Of a stretch of DNA of 64,000 bases, positions 34,831 through 46,189 are shown in pieces (within the stretch, counting starts at the first letter, position 1; each line of letters starts with the position of its first letter). The stretch is from NCBI RefSeq assembly GCF_963924675.1, contig NC_089236.1, forward strand, positions 27,489,319 to 27,553,318, read 5' to 3'. The stretch is from Phocoena phocoena. Lineage: Eukaryota; Chordata; Mammalia; Artiodactyla; Phocoenidae. A program made the position numbers and the translations under genes. Below the pieces are notes generated by a model, which ran no database searches, was not told the DNA's origin, and was given only the letters and a program-made list of their open reading frames with translations.

Positions 34831-37339
34831 TTTCACAAACATTCAAGTATGATTTTCCAACCTTTGGGTCCACCCTTTCATCCCATCTCTCCAGTGCTCT
34901 GTGATGTGAAACAGTCTGATCAGTATTAAATTTTCTGTCCCACCTCATACCCCAAATTGAGGGCTCAAACTTTCCCTCTGCTAGTTATAACTTAACCATC
35001 TGCTTTCCTTAGCTTCTGGTATTTTGTAGATACCTTTAAATCATTTATGTTATTTCTCATTCTTATAATTCTTGAAGGTTTGAAATCTTTCAAATCATTT
35101 TTTATTTATTTTGTGGCATTTTGTGAGGGAAAATAATTCATAATAATTGATTAGCCATATAAGAAACCAACTATTCAATTATTTATTAATTCACTGAGCA
35201 GTTATTACAGGCAAACTACTGTGATAGATGCTTGTAGTACTTACAGTAAATATAATTGTTTCCCACCATAAACTCACTATTTTAGCGACTAGTACTTACA
35301 AGAGCAATTTTTCCCCTGAGGAAATACTACATCTTGACACAATCTCAGAGGTCAAGTGGTTTCTGTATAAGCAATATATATACAGTGAATTTCGTATTTG
35401 CAAGCTTTAACATTTTAAAATACAGGAAGATCCTGCCATTTGGGGAAATAAGTCTTTTTTCTTACTTTGTAAAGTCATCTTAGTCAAGAGCGAAAGGACT
35501 ATCAAAACATTGGCACAAAAAGTGAGATAAACAGAAAAAATAATCCTTTAAATGCCTATGTTTCTCTGTGTTTCTAGAGTCCTTGTCATAAGTGACTCTG
35601 AGTGATTACTATATTTACTTATTTATTTACTTAGCCTCTATCAAAAAAAAAAAAAGAAAAAGAAAGAAAAACGGCAAGGAGTGAGGAACATAAAGATGGA
35701 AGCTAAATACACATTGATTTCTTATGCCCTGCTGCTCCTTCATTGCCACATAAGCCAGTTTGATGTTACCTTTACCAAATGTGTGCTTAATTTATTCCTA
35801 AAAAATAAACCTTTCTAAATGTTGCTGTTAAAGGAAAAGGAATATTGTAAAAATTTAAGGTCATCTTTCAAATTGAGTAATTTTGTAGTTGCAGTAGAAA
35901 ACAAGTCTCACAGAGGCTATTTTAAACAAGGGAATAGGAAACACACACTTTTAATTGCATTTTAGAATGGCATTGTTTTTGACCTTTAAGTGATTTCCTT
36001 GAGCACTTAACACTTATGAAGACATCAAATTGGTAGTTGATTGACAATATAAAGGGGATTAACTGTACTCTAGCCCCTTGGAGTCTAACTCATAAGAAGC
36101 TAATCAACCCCCCCCCCCAAAAAAAAGAGTAGGAGGTCGTAAATGTGCTCAGACTGATAAAAAACAGTAGAGAATCTCTGTCAAGTTCTGTGCTGTGTCC
36201 CTGGAAACCAAGATAATGACAACCATGCTTTTTACATAGGTAATCTTAAAGCTTCTTAACAATTATAGAAGTTTCTCACATAATTATTATAATACTTTAT
36301 GTTTGAAATTTTATCAGTCTATATCACCTGGATTTACCTGGTATTAATAAAATATGAATCATTTTATGCCCTGTATGGAACAAAGTTTGCTTCATGCTTG
36401 TGCTTTTACTTATACTATAGAATACAACTTATTTCATTGTGATACATGTAATACTGTATTAAATTGGGCAATTTTTATGTCAGTGAGTTACCCTTCAGAT
36501 ACCTCTTATGAGTTCAAATTAACTGGTAGTTATGGCTTCTATAGTTTAGTACTTTATATGTAATATTAAAATTTTGAAGTGATAAGGGACAAGTTACAGT
36601 TGTGTATATGTATTAAATGTAAACCGATATTTTACCAAGTGCCAAGGCAACTTTAAAAGATAAATTGGCTGTTTTTTGACTTTTAGCTAGATTTTCTGGA
36701 AAATACATACTCCGATGTGTCACAAATGTGCCTAGCATACTCTATGCTTATGGTTGCAAAAGTCCAAAAGACTCTGACTTTAAGGTCAATTAAAACTGTG
36801 GGAACTTAATTTGCCTCACCTAACTAAGCAGCACTCCCAGAAGTAAGTTTCTGCAAACATGGATCTCAACAACTCACTTCTCCCTGAATTTTTATCACTA
36901 TGTCTTTCCTACCTTTCTTCTATTTTATACATAGCTTCTGTCTTTTTACATTTCAGTTGACCACTTCCTTCACCATGATTATAGCAATCTCCAGAATTGA
37001 TCTGATTCCATAGACCTCACCCTACATTTTTGTTTTCACCCTATTTCTTCTGTGAATTGGAACAATTAGTAGTCCAGAATGCTGTTGTTCCAACAGTCTC
37101 ATTGTTGAGCATGTAATGGGTTCAAGATTAGCAAATTGTTTTAGAGGAAACTTAGTAAGCAGATTTGTGTAGGGATCAGTAAAATTCCAGTAATGCAAAT
37201 GAAATAAAGCAATCAGTGAGTTGAAATGATATTTATTTGCTTGTATCTTTTCTATTCACATTATGTTTAAGAATCTCAAAAACCAGTGTTTTAATCAAGA
37301 AATAAATTCATTTATTTCCATTTAATGGTTAAGATCTCT
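34831..37339. other. About 2.5 kb of unique AT-rich DNA
   Basis: No gene or young repeat recognised. A-rich (35645-35672) and C11A9 (36108-36127) homopolymer tracts are present. The open frames at 35228-35410 and 36354-36563 have no family resemblance. Confidence 0.4.
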
Positions 37340-38220
37340 TGATTCCTGCACATGGTGAAGAGTAAAAGTCAATGAAGAGTTGTGATTTCTGTCTATGGCA
37401 GAATTCAGATATTAGTAAATCTTCTCTCAAAAAATCAAGAATAAAACTGGAAAAAATTGTCTGAAACAACCATTTTGGGGTTCTAGAAACTGACATAAGA
37501 GAAACATCAAATTGTGAAATGTTTATTCATAAAAAATATTCAGGTAAGTGTAGCTGGGGTCTGCAGCACTTTTGCCCAACCAGCAGAGGGTTGAAGGCAT
37601 GAGGACTTTGAGCATATCCAATGTCCAAATCATTGGCTAATCACTAACTCATGCAGAAAATATGACAACCACTAGGAAGCCAACCTTAAATTAAAAAAAA
37701 ATAGTCTTTATTTAATTTTTTAAAAAGAAGAGAATAACTTAAAAAATCCAAGCAAAATCAACACCAGCTGTACACTACAGGGAAGAAAAATTTTACAATT
37801 AAAATCTAAGCAAATTACAAGCAATGAAATAGCAGCTACAAAATCCTAAAGGGGAAATTCAGAATCCAGAATTACTATATTACATTTTTAACAAGATATC
37901 AAAAGATACAAAAAAGAAATAAGTATATGTCATCCATACTCATTAAAGAAAAAAAAGGCAGATGATAGGAACTGATTCTAAGTAGGTCCAGATGTTGAAC
38001 TTAGCAGACAAAAGTTTCAAATCATCTATTATAAATATTCCCCCCTCTCAACTTAAAGTCTGTTCAAGGAATTAAAGAATAAATGATGAATCGGGAAATA
38101 GTTCACCTCAATAGAAAATGAGAAACTAAAAAAAATAGAAATTCTAAAGTTTAAATGTACAGTTACTGAAATGAAAAATTCAACAGCTGGGTTCAGCAGA
38201 GGTTGAAATAAGTAATTTTT
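37340..38220 (+). mobile_element. 5' region of an old L1 (L1M type)
   Basis: 'gaaaaaattgtctgaaacaaccattttggggttctagaaactgacataagagaaac' and, further on, 'gcagacaaaagtttcaaatcatctattataaatatt' and 'acagttactgaaatgaaaaattcaacagctgggttcagcagaggttgaa' are L1M 5' UTR and early ORF1 patterns in the right order. The element stops before ORF2 and abuts the ERV relic, so it is an isolated 5' piece. Confidence 0.6.
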
Positions 38221-38244
38221 CAAATGGAAAAAAAAGTGTATTCC

Positions 38245-38476
38245 ACTGAAAACACAAACTTATTCTAGAACTCTAAATGGGTCTGCATTGCAACTCCCTT
38301 GCTAGGATTTGCTAGAAAGAAACTACACATTGCACATTTATTCACACTGATACCTTAAACATCTTTGGGTGTTAGAAGGTCATAAACTGAATCATAAGAC
38401 CTATGTGATAGGAGCTTGTCTTGCATCCTGAACTTATTATAAAACTCTCATTTGCTGTCATTTGAAATGACCAGCC
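38245..38476 (-). mobile_element. ERVL-like pol relic, left part (after RT, towards RNase H)
   Basis: Read on the minus strand, 38476 down to about 38250 continues the retroviral pol that breaks off at 46190 on the other side of the hAT element. The nucleotide order follows an ERVL-type pol downstream of the reverse transcriptase. It is full of stops and indels. Removing the hAT element joins the two halves, which supports both calls. Confidence 0.6.
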
Positions 38477-38661
38477 TTCTAAGTCAGGCGTTCCCAACCC
38501 CTGGGCCATGGACAAGTACCGGTCCGTGGCCTGTTAGGAACCAGGCCACACAGCAGGAGGTGAGTGACAGGAGAGCAAGTGAAGTTTCATCTGCATTATA
38601 GCTGCTCCCTGTTGCTCACATAAACTCCTGAGCTCCACCTCCTGTCAAATCAGCAGCGACG

Positions 38662-38743
38662 TTAGATTCTCATAGACGTGCGAACCCTGCTGTGAACTGC
38701 ACATGCAAGAGACCTAGGTTGTTCGTTCCTTATGAGAATCTAA
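38662..38743. repeat. Subterminal inverted repeat of the hAT element
   Basis: TTAGATTCTCATA (38662-38674) is the exact reverse complement of TATGAGAATCTAA (38731-38743). Pairing continues imperfectly outward (agctccacctc near 38633 with gaggtggagct near 38757). Such hairpins are common near hAT ends, where transposase binds. Two copies of an AGCTGCATCTG(G/C)TGGCAGG motif follow near 38908 and 38962. Confidence 0.8.
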
Positions 38744-39302
38744 TGCCTGATGATCTGAGGTGGAGCTGAGGCGGTGATGCTAGTGCTGGGGAGTGGCTGC
38801 AAATACAGATATCATTAGCAGAGAGGTGTGACTACACAGAGACCATAATAAATAAATTGCTTGCAGACTCATATCAAAACCCTATCAGTGAGTGGCAAGT
38901 GACAAGCTGCATCTGGTGGCAGGCTCTAAAGTGCAAGTGAGTTGATGTACTTCAATTGTACAGCTGCATCTGCTGGCAGGTTTTAAGACAGAACCCGACA
39001 CTTATTTTAGTCTGCATGTGACCCACTGCCCATTAATTTATTTACCACTTTTGTCCGTGCCTCTTTCCCACACTGCGTACTTGTCTCAGTCACAGTTTTG
39101 GTAAGCCCACAAGCTAACCCTAGCCATAAGTGAAAAAAAAAAAATGTCACTGGAGAGCTTCTTTGAAAATGGGGAAAGACCCAATGATGAGAGAGCAGAA
39201 GACTCTAAGACTGCCAATAAAAAGAAAGCTGCATTTAAAGGAAAAAAAACAAGAGTCCTACTTAAATTATGGGTTCATTGCAACAGGTGATTCACATTCT
39301 CC

Positions 39303-40525
39303 AAGGCTGCTTTTTTATTTTTTAACATCTTTATTGGGGTACAATTGCTTTACAATGGTGTGTTAGTTTCTGCTTTATAACAAAGTGAATCAGTTATACA
39401 TATACATATGTCCCCATATCTCTTCCCTCTTTCATCTCCCTCCCTCCCACCCTCCCTATCCCACCCCTCCAGGCGGTCACAAAGCACCAAGCTGATATCC
39501 CTGTGCTATGCAGCTGCTCCCCACTAGCTATCCACCTTACGATTGGTAGTGTATATATGTCCATGCCTCTCTCTCGCTTTGTCATAGCTCAGCCTTCCCC
39601 CTCCCCATATCCTCAAGTCCGTTCTCCAGTAGGTCTGTGTCTTTATTCCTGTCTTGCCCCTAGGTACTTCATGATATATTTTTTCTTAAATTCCATATAG
39701 AAATGGAAATAAAAACAAAAGTAAACAAATGGGACCTAATGAAACTTCAAAGCTTTTGCACAGCAAAGGAAACCATAAACAAGACCAAAAGACAACCCTC
39801 AGAATAGGAGAAAATATTTGCAAATGAAGCACCTGACAAAGGATTAATTTCCAAAATTTACAAGCAGCTCATGCAGCTCAATAAGAAAAAAACAAACAAC
39901 CCAGTCCAAAAATGGGCAGAAGACCTAAATAGACATTTCTCCAAAGAAGATATACAGACTGCCAACAAACACATGAAAGAATGCTCAACATCATTAAGGA
40001 AATGCAAATCAAAACTACAATGAGATATCATCTCACACCGGTCAGAATGGCCATCATCAAAAAATCTAGAAACAATAAATGCTGGAGAGGCTGTGGAGAA
40101 AAGGGAACACTCCTGCACTGCTGGTGGGAATGTGAATTGGTACAGCCACTATGGAGAACAGTATGGAGGTTCCTTAAAAACCTGCAAATAGAACTACCAT
40201 ATGACCCAGTAATCCCACTACTGGGCCTATACGCTGAGACAACCATAATTCAAAAAGAGTCATGTAGCAAAATGTTCATTGCAGCTCTATTTACAATAGC
40301 CCGGAGATGGAAACAACCTAAGTGCCCATCATCGGATGAATGGATAAAGAAGATGTGGCATATATATATACAATGGAATATTACTCAGCCATAAAAAAAA
40401 ATGAAATTGAGCTATTTGTAATGAGGTGGATAGACCTAGAGCCTGTTATACAGAGTGAAGTAAGTCAGAAAGAGAAAGACAAATACCGTATGCTAACACA
40501 TATATATGGAACTTAAGGCTGCTTT
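39303..40525 (-). mobile_element. 5'-inverted L1 (twin-priming structure) with exact 11-bp TSD
   Basis: The TSD AAGGCTGCTTT is at 39303-39313 and 40515-40525. Inside, 39314-39703 is an L1 3' UTR in minus orientation (T-rich tail on the left, then …TTTATTGGGGTACAATTGC…). It switches at 39704 to plus-oriented L1 ORF2 (39704-40514). That part has an open frame, 39981-40394, with [20 protein letters not shown] and WIKKMWHIY. Both pieces end in the same L1 position (…ATATGGAA(T/C)TTA), so they overlap by about 12 bp. This is the arrangement expected when two primers start on one L1 RNA. Confidence 0.92.
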
Positions 40526-41438
40526 GTATAATATGTGGAAACTGGCTACCCAACGAAACCATGAAACCATCAAAACTCCTTTGCCACATGGAGATGGAAC
40601 ACCTTGCATTAAAAGACAAGCCTTCAGAGTTTTTCAAAAGAAAAAAAAGTGAACACAAAGAACAGATGCAATTATTGAAGGCCACCACTTCATCAAATGT
40701 ATCTGCACTGAGAGCATCATTCTTAGTGGCTAACCGCATTGCTAAAGCTGAGAAGACCTTTACTACTGGTGAAGAGTTGATCCTGCCTGCTGCTAAGGAC
40801 ATTTGTAGTGAAATTTTAGGAGAGGCTGCAGTTCAAAAGGTAGCACATATTCTTTCTGCTAGCATCATAATTAGATGAATTGATGAAATAGCAGAGGATA
40901 TTGAGGTACAAGTGTTAGAGAGGATTAAAAAGAGTCACCATGGTATGCAATTCAGGTTGACGGGTCGACCGATGTTGACAACAAGACAACAATGCTTGTT
41001 TTTGTGCATTATATTTTTCAGGACGATGTGCGCCAGGAAATGTTATGTGAACTTTTTTAAAAATTAAATTAAATTAATTAATTATACACAGGTTCTCATT
41101 AGTTATCTATTATATACATATTACTGTATATATGTCAATTCCAATCTCCCAATTCATCCCACCACCACCACCGCAACCACCCCCACATTTCCCACCTTGG
41201 TGTCCATCATTTTTTCTCTACATCTGTGTCTCTATTTCTGCCTTACAAACTGCTTCATATGTACCATTTTTCTAGATTCCACATGTATGTGTTAATATAC
41301 AGTATTTGTTTTTCTCTTTATGACTTACTTCATTGTGTATGACAGACTCTAGGTCCATCCATGTCTCTGTAAATAACCCAACTTTGTTCCTTTTTATGGC
41401 TGAGTAATATTCCATTGTGTATATGTACCACATCTTCT

Positions 41439-41996
41439 TTTTTTTTTTTTTTTTTTTTTTAACATCTTTATTGGGGTATAATTGCTTTACAATGGTGTGT
41501 TAGTTTCTGATTTATAACAAAGTGAATCAGCTATACATATACATGTGCTCCCATGTGTCTTCCCTCTTGCGTCTCCCTCCCTCCCACTCTCCCCATCTCA
41601 CCCTTCCAGGCTGTCACAAAGCACCGAGCTAATATCCCTGTGCCTTGCGGCTGCTTCCCCCCAGCTATCTACCTTACTACGTTTGTTAGTGTGTATATGT
41701 CCATGACTCTCTCTCGCCCTGTCAAAACTCACCCTTCCCCCTCCCCATATCCTCAAGTCCGTTCTCCAGTAGGTCTGCGCCTCTATTCCTGTCTTATCCC
41801 TAGGTTCTTCATGACATTTTTTCCCCTTAAATTCCATATATATGTGTTAGCATACGGTATTTGTCTTTGTCTTTCTGACTTACTTCACTCTGTATGACAG
41901 ACTCTAGGTCTATCCATCTCATTACAAATATCTCAATTTCATTTCTTTTTAAGGCTGAGTAATATTCCATTGTGTATATGTGCCACATCTTCTTTA
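41439..41996 (-). mobile_element. Second, younger L1 3' end nested in the first
   Basis: A T-run of about 22-24 (41439-41461) followed by AACATCTTTATTGGGGTATA marks a fresh L1 3' terminus in the middle of L1 DNA. The flank TGTATATGTACCACATCTTC (41419-41438) is repeated as TGTATATGTGCCACATCTTC at 41977-41996. The second copy could be a TSD or simply the homologous L1 position. The frame 41827-42390, the ORF2 C-terminus (187 aa, with [19 protein letters not shown] and [20 protein letters not shown]), runs through this point without a break. Confidence 0.75.
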
Positions 41997-42519
41997 TCCA
42001 TTCATTTGTTGATGGGCATGTAGGTTGCTTCCATGACCTGTCTATTTTAAATAGTGCTTCAATGAACCCTGGGGTGCATGTGTCTTTTTGAATTATGGTT
42101 TTCTCTGGGTATATGCCCAGTAGTGGGATTGCTGGGTCATATGGTAATTCTATTTTTAGTTTTTTAAGGAACGTCCATACTGTTGTCCATAGTGGCTGTA
42201 TCAATTTACATTCCCACCAACAGTACAAGAGGGTTCCTTTCTCTCCACACCCTCTCCAGCATTTGTTGTTTGTAGATTTTCTGATGATGCCCATTCTAAC
42301 CAGTGTGAGATGATACCTCATTGTAGTTTTGATTTGCATTTCTCTAATAATTAGTGATGTTGAGCAGCTTTTTATGTGCCCCTTGGCCATCCATATGTCT
42401 TCTTTGGAGAAAGAGGTCTATTTAGGTCTTCTGCACATTTTTTGATTGGGTAGTTTTTTTTTTTTTAAATATTGATCTGCATGAGCTATTTATATATTTT
42501 AAAGATTAATCCTTAGAAG

Positions 42520-43760
42520 GTTATACCTTTCTAAGAATTTGTCCATTTCTTCCAGGTTGTCCATTTTATTGGCAGAGAGTTGATTGTAATAGTCTCCTAT
42601 GATGCTTTGTATTTCTGCAGTAACTTCTTTTTCATTTTTAATTTTATTGATTTCAGTCCTCTCCTCTTTTTCTTGATGAGTCTGGCTAAAGGTTTCTCAA
42701 TTTTATCTTCTCAAAGAACTAGCTTTTAGTTTTATTGATCTTTGCTATTGTTTTCTTTGTTTCTATTTCATTTATTTCTGCTCTGATCTTTATGATTTCT
42801 TTCCTTCTATTAACTTTGGGTTTTGTTTGTTCTTCTTTCTCTAGTTCCTTTAGGTGTAAGGTTACATTGTTTATTTGAGATTTTTCTTGTTTCTTGAGAA
42901 AAGATTGTATTGCTATCAACTTCCCTCTTAAAACTTCTTTTGCTGTATCCCATAGGTTTGGGGTCATCGTGTTTTCATTGTCATTTTCTCTACATATTTT
43001 TTGAGTTCCTCTTTGATTTCTTCAGTGATCTCTGTGTTATTTAGTAATATATTGTTTAGCATCCATGTGTTTGTGTTTTTTATGTTTTTTTTTTCCCTTT
43101 TAATTGATTTCTAATCTTATAGCATTGTGGTCAGAAAGATGCTTGATATGATTTAAATTTTCTTAAATTTACCAAGGCTTGATTTGTGGCCCAAGATGTG
43201 ATTTAGCCTGGAGAATGTTCCATGTGCACTTGAGAAGAAAATGTAATCTGTTGGTTTCAGATGGAATGTCCTATAAATATCAATTAAATCTATCTGGTCT
43301 ATTGTGTCATTTAAAGGTTGTGTTTCCTTATTAATTTTCTGTCTGAATGATCTGTCCATTGGTGGAAGTGAGGTGTTAAACTCCCCCACTATTACTGTGT
43401 TACTGTCAATTTTCTCTTTTATAGCTGTTAGCATTTGCCTTATGTATTGAGGTACTCCTATGTTGGGTGCATATATATTTATAATTGTTATATCTTCTTA
43501 ATCATTATGTAGTGTCCTTCCTTGTCTCTTGTAACATTCTTTATTTTAAAGTCTATTTTACCTGATATGAGTATTGCTACTCCAGTTTTCTTTTGATTTC
43601 CATTTGCATCTAATATCTTTTCCATCCCCTCACTTTCAGTCTGCATGTGTCCCTAGGTCTGAAGTAGGTCTCTTGTAGATAGCATATATATGGGTTTTGC
43701 TTTTGTATCCATTCAGCGAGCCTGTGTCTTTTGGCTGGAGCATTTAAACCATTCATATTT
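42520..43760 (-). pseudogene. L1 ORF2, 5' part (endonuclease to pre-RT), broken
   Basis: The frame at 43610-43795 holds the endonuclease start (IITLNMNGLNAPAKRHRLAE and ICYLQETYFRPRDTCRLKV). The frame at 43153-43434 holds VIVGEFNTSLPPMDRSFRQK and FFSSAHGTFSRLNHILGHKS; the Asp expected in the DFN motif is Glu (EFN) and that in RIDH is Asn (RLNH). The frame at 42719-42967 is the linker (LWDTAKEVLRGKLIAIQSFL). The RT core is deleted beyond about 42519. Confidence 0.85.
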
Positions 43761-43860
43761 AAGGTAATAATCTGTATGTATGTTCCTATTACCATTCTCT
43801 TAATTGTTTTGAGTTTGTCTTTGTAGGTCCTTTTCTTGTCTTGTGTTTCCCACTTAGAGA

Positions 43861-44760
43861 AGTTATTTTAGCATTTGTTGTAGAGCTCGTTTGGTTGTGC
43901 TGAATTCTCTTAGCTTTTGCTTGTCTGTAAAGCTTTTGATTTCTCCATCAAATCTGAATGAGATCCCTGATTGGTAGAGTAATCTTGGTTGTAATGTCTT
44001 CCCTTTTTTTACTTTAAATATATCATGCCACTCCCTTCTGGCTTGTAGAACTTCTGCTGAGAAATCAGCTGTTATCCTTATGGGGGTTCCCTTTTGTATT
44101 ATTTGTTGTTTTTCCCTTGTTGCTTTTAATAATTTTTCTTTGTCTTTAATTTTTGTCAATTTTATTACTATGTGCCTCAGCATGTTTCTCCTTGGGTTTA
44201 TGCTGCCTTGGAATCTCTGCACTTTTTGGACTTGATTGACTCTTTCCTTTCCCATGTTAGGGAAGTTTTTGACTATAATCTCTTCAATATTTTCTCAGGT
44301 CCTTTCTCTCTCTCTTCTGCTGCCACCCCGATAATGTGAATGTTGATGTGTTTAATGTTGTCCCAGAGGTCTCTTAGGCTGTTTTCATTTCTTTTCATTC
44401 CTTTTTCTTTATTCTGTCTGTGGCAGTGAGTTCCACCATTCTGTCTTCCAGGTCACTTATCCATTCTTCTGCCTCAGTTATTCTGATATTGATACCTTCT
44501 AGTGTATTTTTCATTTCAGTTACTGTATTGTTCATCTCTGTTTTTTTGTTCTTGAATTCTTCTAGGTCTTTGTTGAACTTTTCTTGCATCTTCTCGATCT
44601 TTGCCTCCATTCTTTTTCCAAGGTCCTGGATCATCTTCACTATCATTATTCTGGATTCTTTTTCTGGAATGTTGCGTATCTCCATTTCATTTAATTCTTT
44701 TTCTGGGGTTTTATCTTGTTCCTCCATATGGTACATAGTCCTCTTTCTTTTCATTTTGTC
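43861..44760 (-). pseudogene. L1 ORF1 (coiled coil, RRM, CTD), frameshifted
   Basis: ORF1p is the RNA-binding chaperone of L1. The frame at 44395-44754 is the N-terminus and coiled coil (EKESRIMIVKMIQDLGKRME, ITEAEEWISDLEDRMVELTA). After a frame change, 43863-44255 carries the RRM/CTD part (FQGSINPRRNMLRHIVIKLT, RREWHDIFKVKKGKTLQPRL). It is nearly complete in length, unlike the copy at 12.2-12.7 kb, and serves as the reference for that copy's deletion. Confidence 0.88.
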
Positions 44761-45605
44761 TATCTTTCTGTGAATGTGGTTTTCCTTTCACAGGCTTCAG
44801 AATTGTAGTTCTCCTTGCTTCTGCTGTGTGTGTTATTTGCACTTTTTTCTATAACACCACAGCTGCAGAACTATTCAAGCCTTTTAATGATTACATATCA
44901 GGAAAAATGAATTGGTCATTTTGTATCGGTTTACCAATGGATGGAGTGGCTGCCATGAATGGACAGCTTTCTGGTTTCACAACTCGGGTCAAAGAGGTTG
45001 CTTCTGAATATGAGTCTACCCACCGAGTCATCCATAGAGAAATGCTGGCTAGCCAAAAAGTGTCACCTGAAGTTAACAACATTTTGTAAGATATGATTAA
45101 AATTATCAACCATATTAAAGTATATGCCCTTAACTCACGTCTATTCACACAGCTCTGTGATGAGATGGATGCAGAGCACACACTTCTTCTCTTATACACA
45201 GTAGTGTGATGGCTTTCTAAATGTGGATTGCTGGCCAGAGTTTTTGAGTTATGAGAGCCACTCCAGAGATTTCTTTTAGAAAAACAGTCACCACTGGTAG
45301 CACATTTCAGTGAAACAGAATGGGTCGCAAAGCTTGCTTACTTGTGTGTCATATTCAACCTGCTCAGCGAACTCTATCTGTCACTTCAGGGAAGAATGAC
45401 ACTGTGTTCAAGTTGTCAGATAAAGTGGCTACATTGAAAGCCAAACTGGAATTATGGGGGTAATGAATAAACATTGGAATTTTTGACATATTTCAGACAT
45501 TAGCAGGGATTTTGAAAGAGACTGAGCTAGGGCCTTCTTTCTCCCAGCTGGTGCATGATCACCTACCTCAGCTTTCAAAAGAGTTTGAGCATTACTTCCT
45601 AACCA

Positions 45606-45606
<1 letters not shown>

Positions 45607-45640
<34 letters not shown>
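45607..45640. repeat. A34 homopolymer inside the hAT transposase
   Basis: Thirty-four A in a row replace a short segment of the transposase coding sequence; flanking coding sequence resumes at once (GAACTGAGAAGGAATGGATC). It could be expansion of a short A-run or the remains of a poly-A-only insertion. No TSD is visible. Confidence 0.9.
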
Positions 45641-45647
<7 letters not shown>

Positions 45648-46189
45648 GAAGGAATGGATCCTTGACCCATTTGTGAATAAGCCAGGTGAATCGACTTTGT
45701 CTGTGCTAGAAGAGGATCAACTGCTTAAGATTGCAAATGACGGTGACCTTAAAAGTATATTTGAGACAATTACAAATCTCCATACATTCTGGAGTAAAGT
45801 CAAGGTGGAATATCCTGGGATTGCCACAAAAGCCCTGAAAAGCTTGCTTCCATTTCCAACATCTTATCTTTGTGAAGCAGGGTTTTCTGCAGTGACAGCA
45901 ACTAAAAGGAGATTATGGAGTACACTGGACATAAACAACACAATTCTGGTGTAACTGTCTCCCATCACCCCTAGATGAGACCATCTAGTTGCATGAAAAC
46001 AAGCTTAGGGTTCCCACTGATTCTGCATTATGGTGAGTTGTATATTATTTCATTATATATTACAAGGTAATAATAATAGAAATAAAGTGCACAATAAAGG
46101 TAATGCTCTTGAATCATCCTAAAACCATTCTCTCTGTCTCTGGTCCATGGAAAAATTGTCTTCCATGAAACCAGTCCCTAGGACAGCTG

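Larger units (their letters stand above)
41041..44848 (-). mobile_element. L1 inside the hAT element, 18-bp TSD, with internal deletion
   Basis: The TSD TGTTATGTGAACTTTTTT (41041-41058) and TGTTATTTGCACTTTTTT (44831-44848) differ at two sites. Reading the minus strand, the element starts near 44830 at the ORF1 leader and passes through ORF1 and ORF2. It lacks about 1.8 kb of ORF2, including all RT catalytic boxes (junction near 42519), and ends in a 3' UTR at 41059 with an AATTAAATT-rich end. A second, different L1 3' end lies inside it at 41439-41976. Confidence 0.85.
39145..45954 (+). pseudogene. hAT transposase (BED finger, hATC domain), broken
   Basis: The gene begins near 39145 (MSLESFFENG-like). 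The L1 at 39314-40514 falls inside the BED zinc finger. The finger resumes at 40525 as LCIICGNW…CHMEMEH, keeping C-X2-C and H-X4-H. The frame at 40561-40878 then carries KPSEFFKRKKSEHKEQMQLL and EELILPAAKDICSEILGEAA. After the second L1 insertion the catalytic region continues (44849 on) with RVKEVASEYESTHRVIHREM (to 45089). The C-terminal hATC dimerisation domain (45673-45954) has SLLPFPTSYLCEAGFSAVTA. The protein type is that of ZBED5/FAM200/GTF2IRD2-related transposases, which mammals have domesticated. Stops, frameshifts, the L1s and an A34 run (45607-45640) show this copy is dead. Confidence 0.88.

Noticed and set aside
41827..42390. 187-codon frame as a host gene
   Set aside because: It is the C-terminal end of L1 ORF2; the rest of that ORF2 lacks the RT core.
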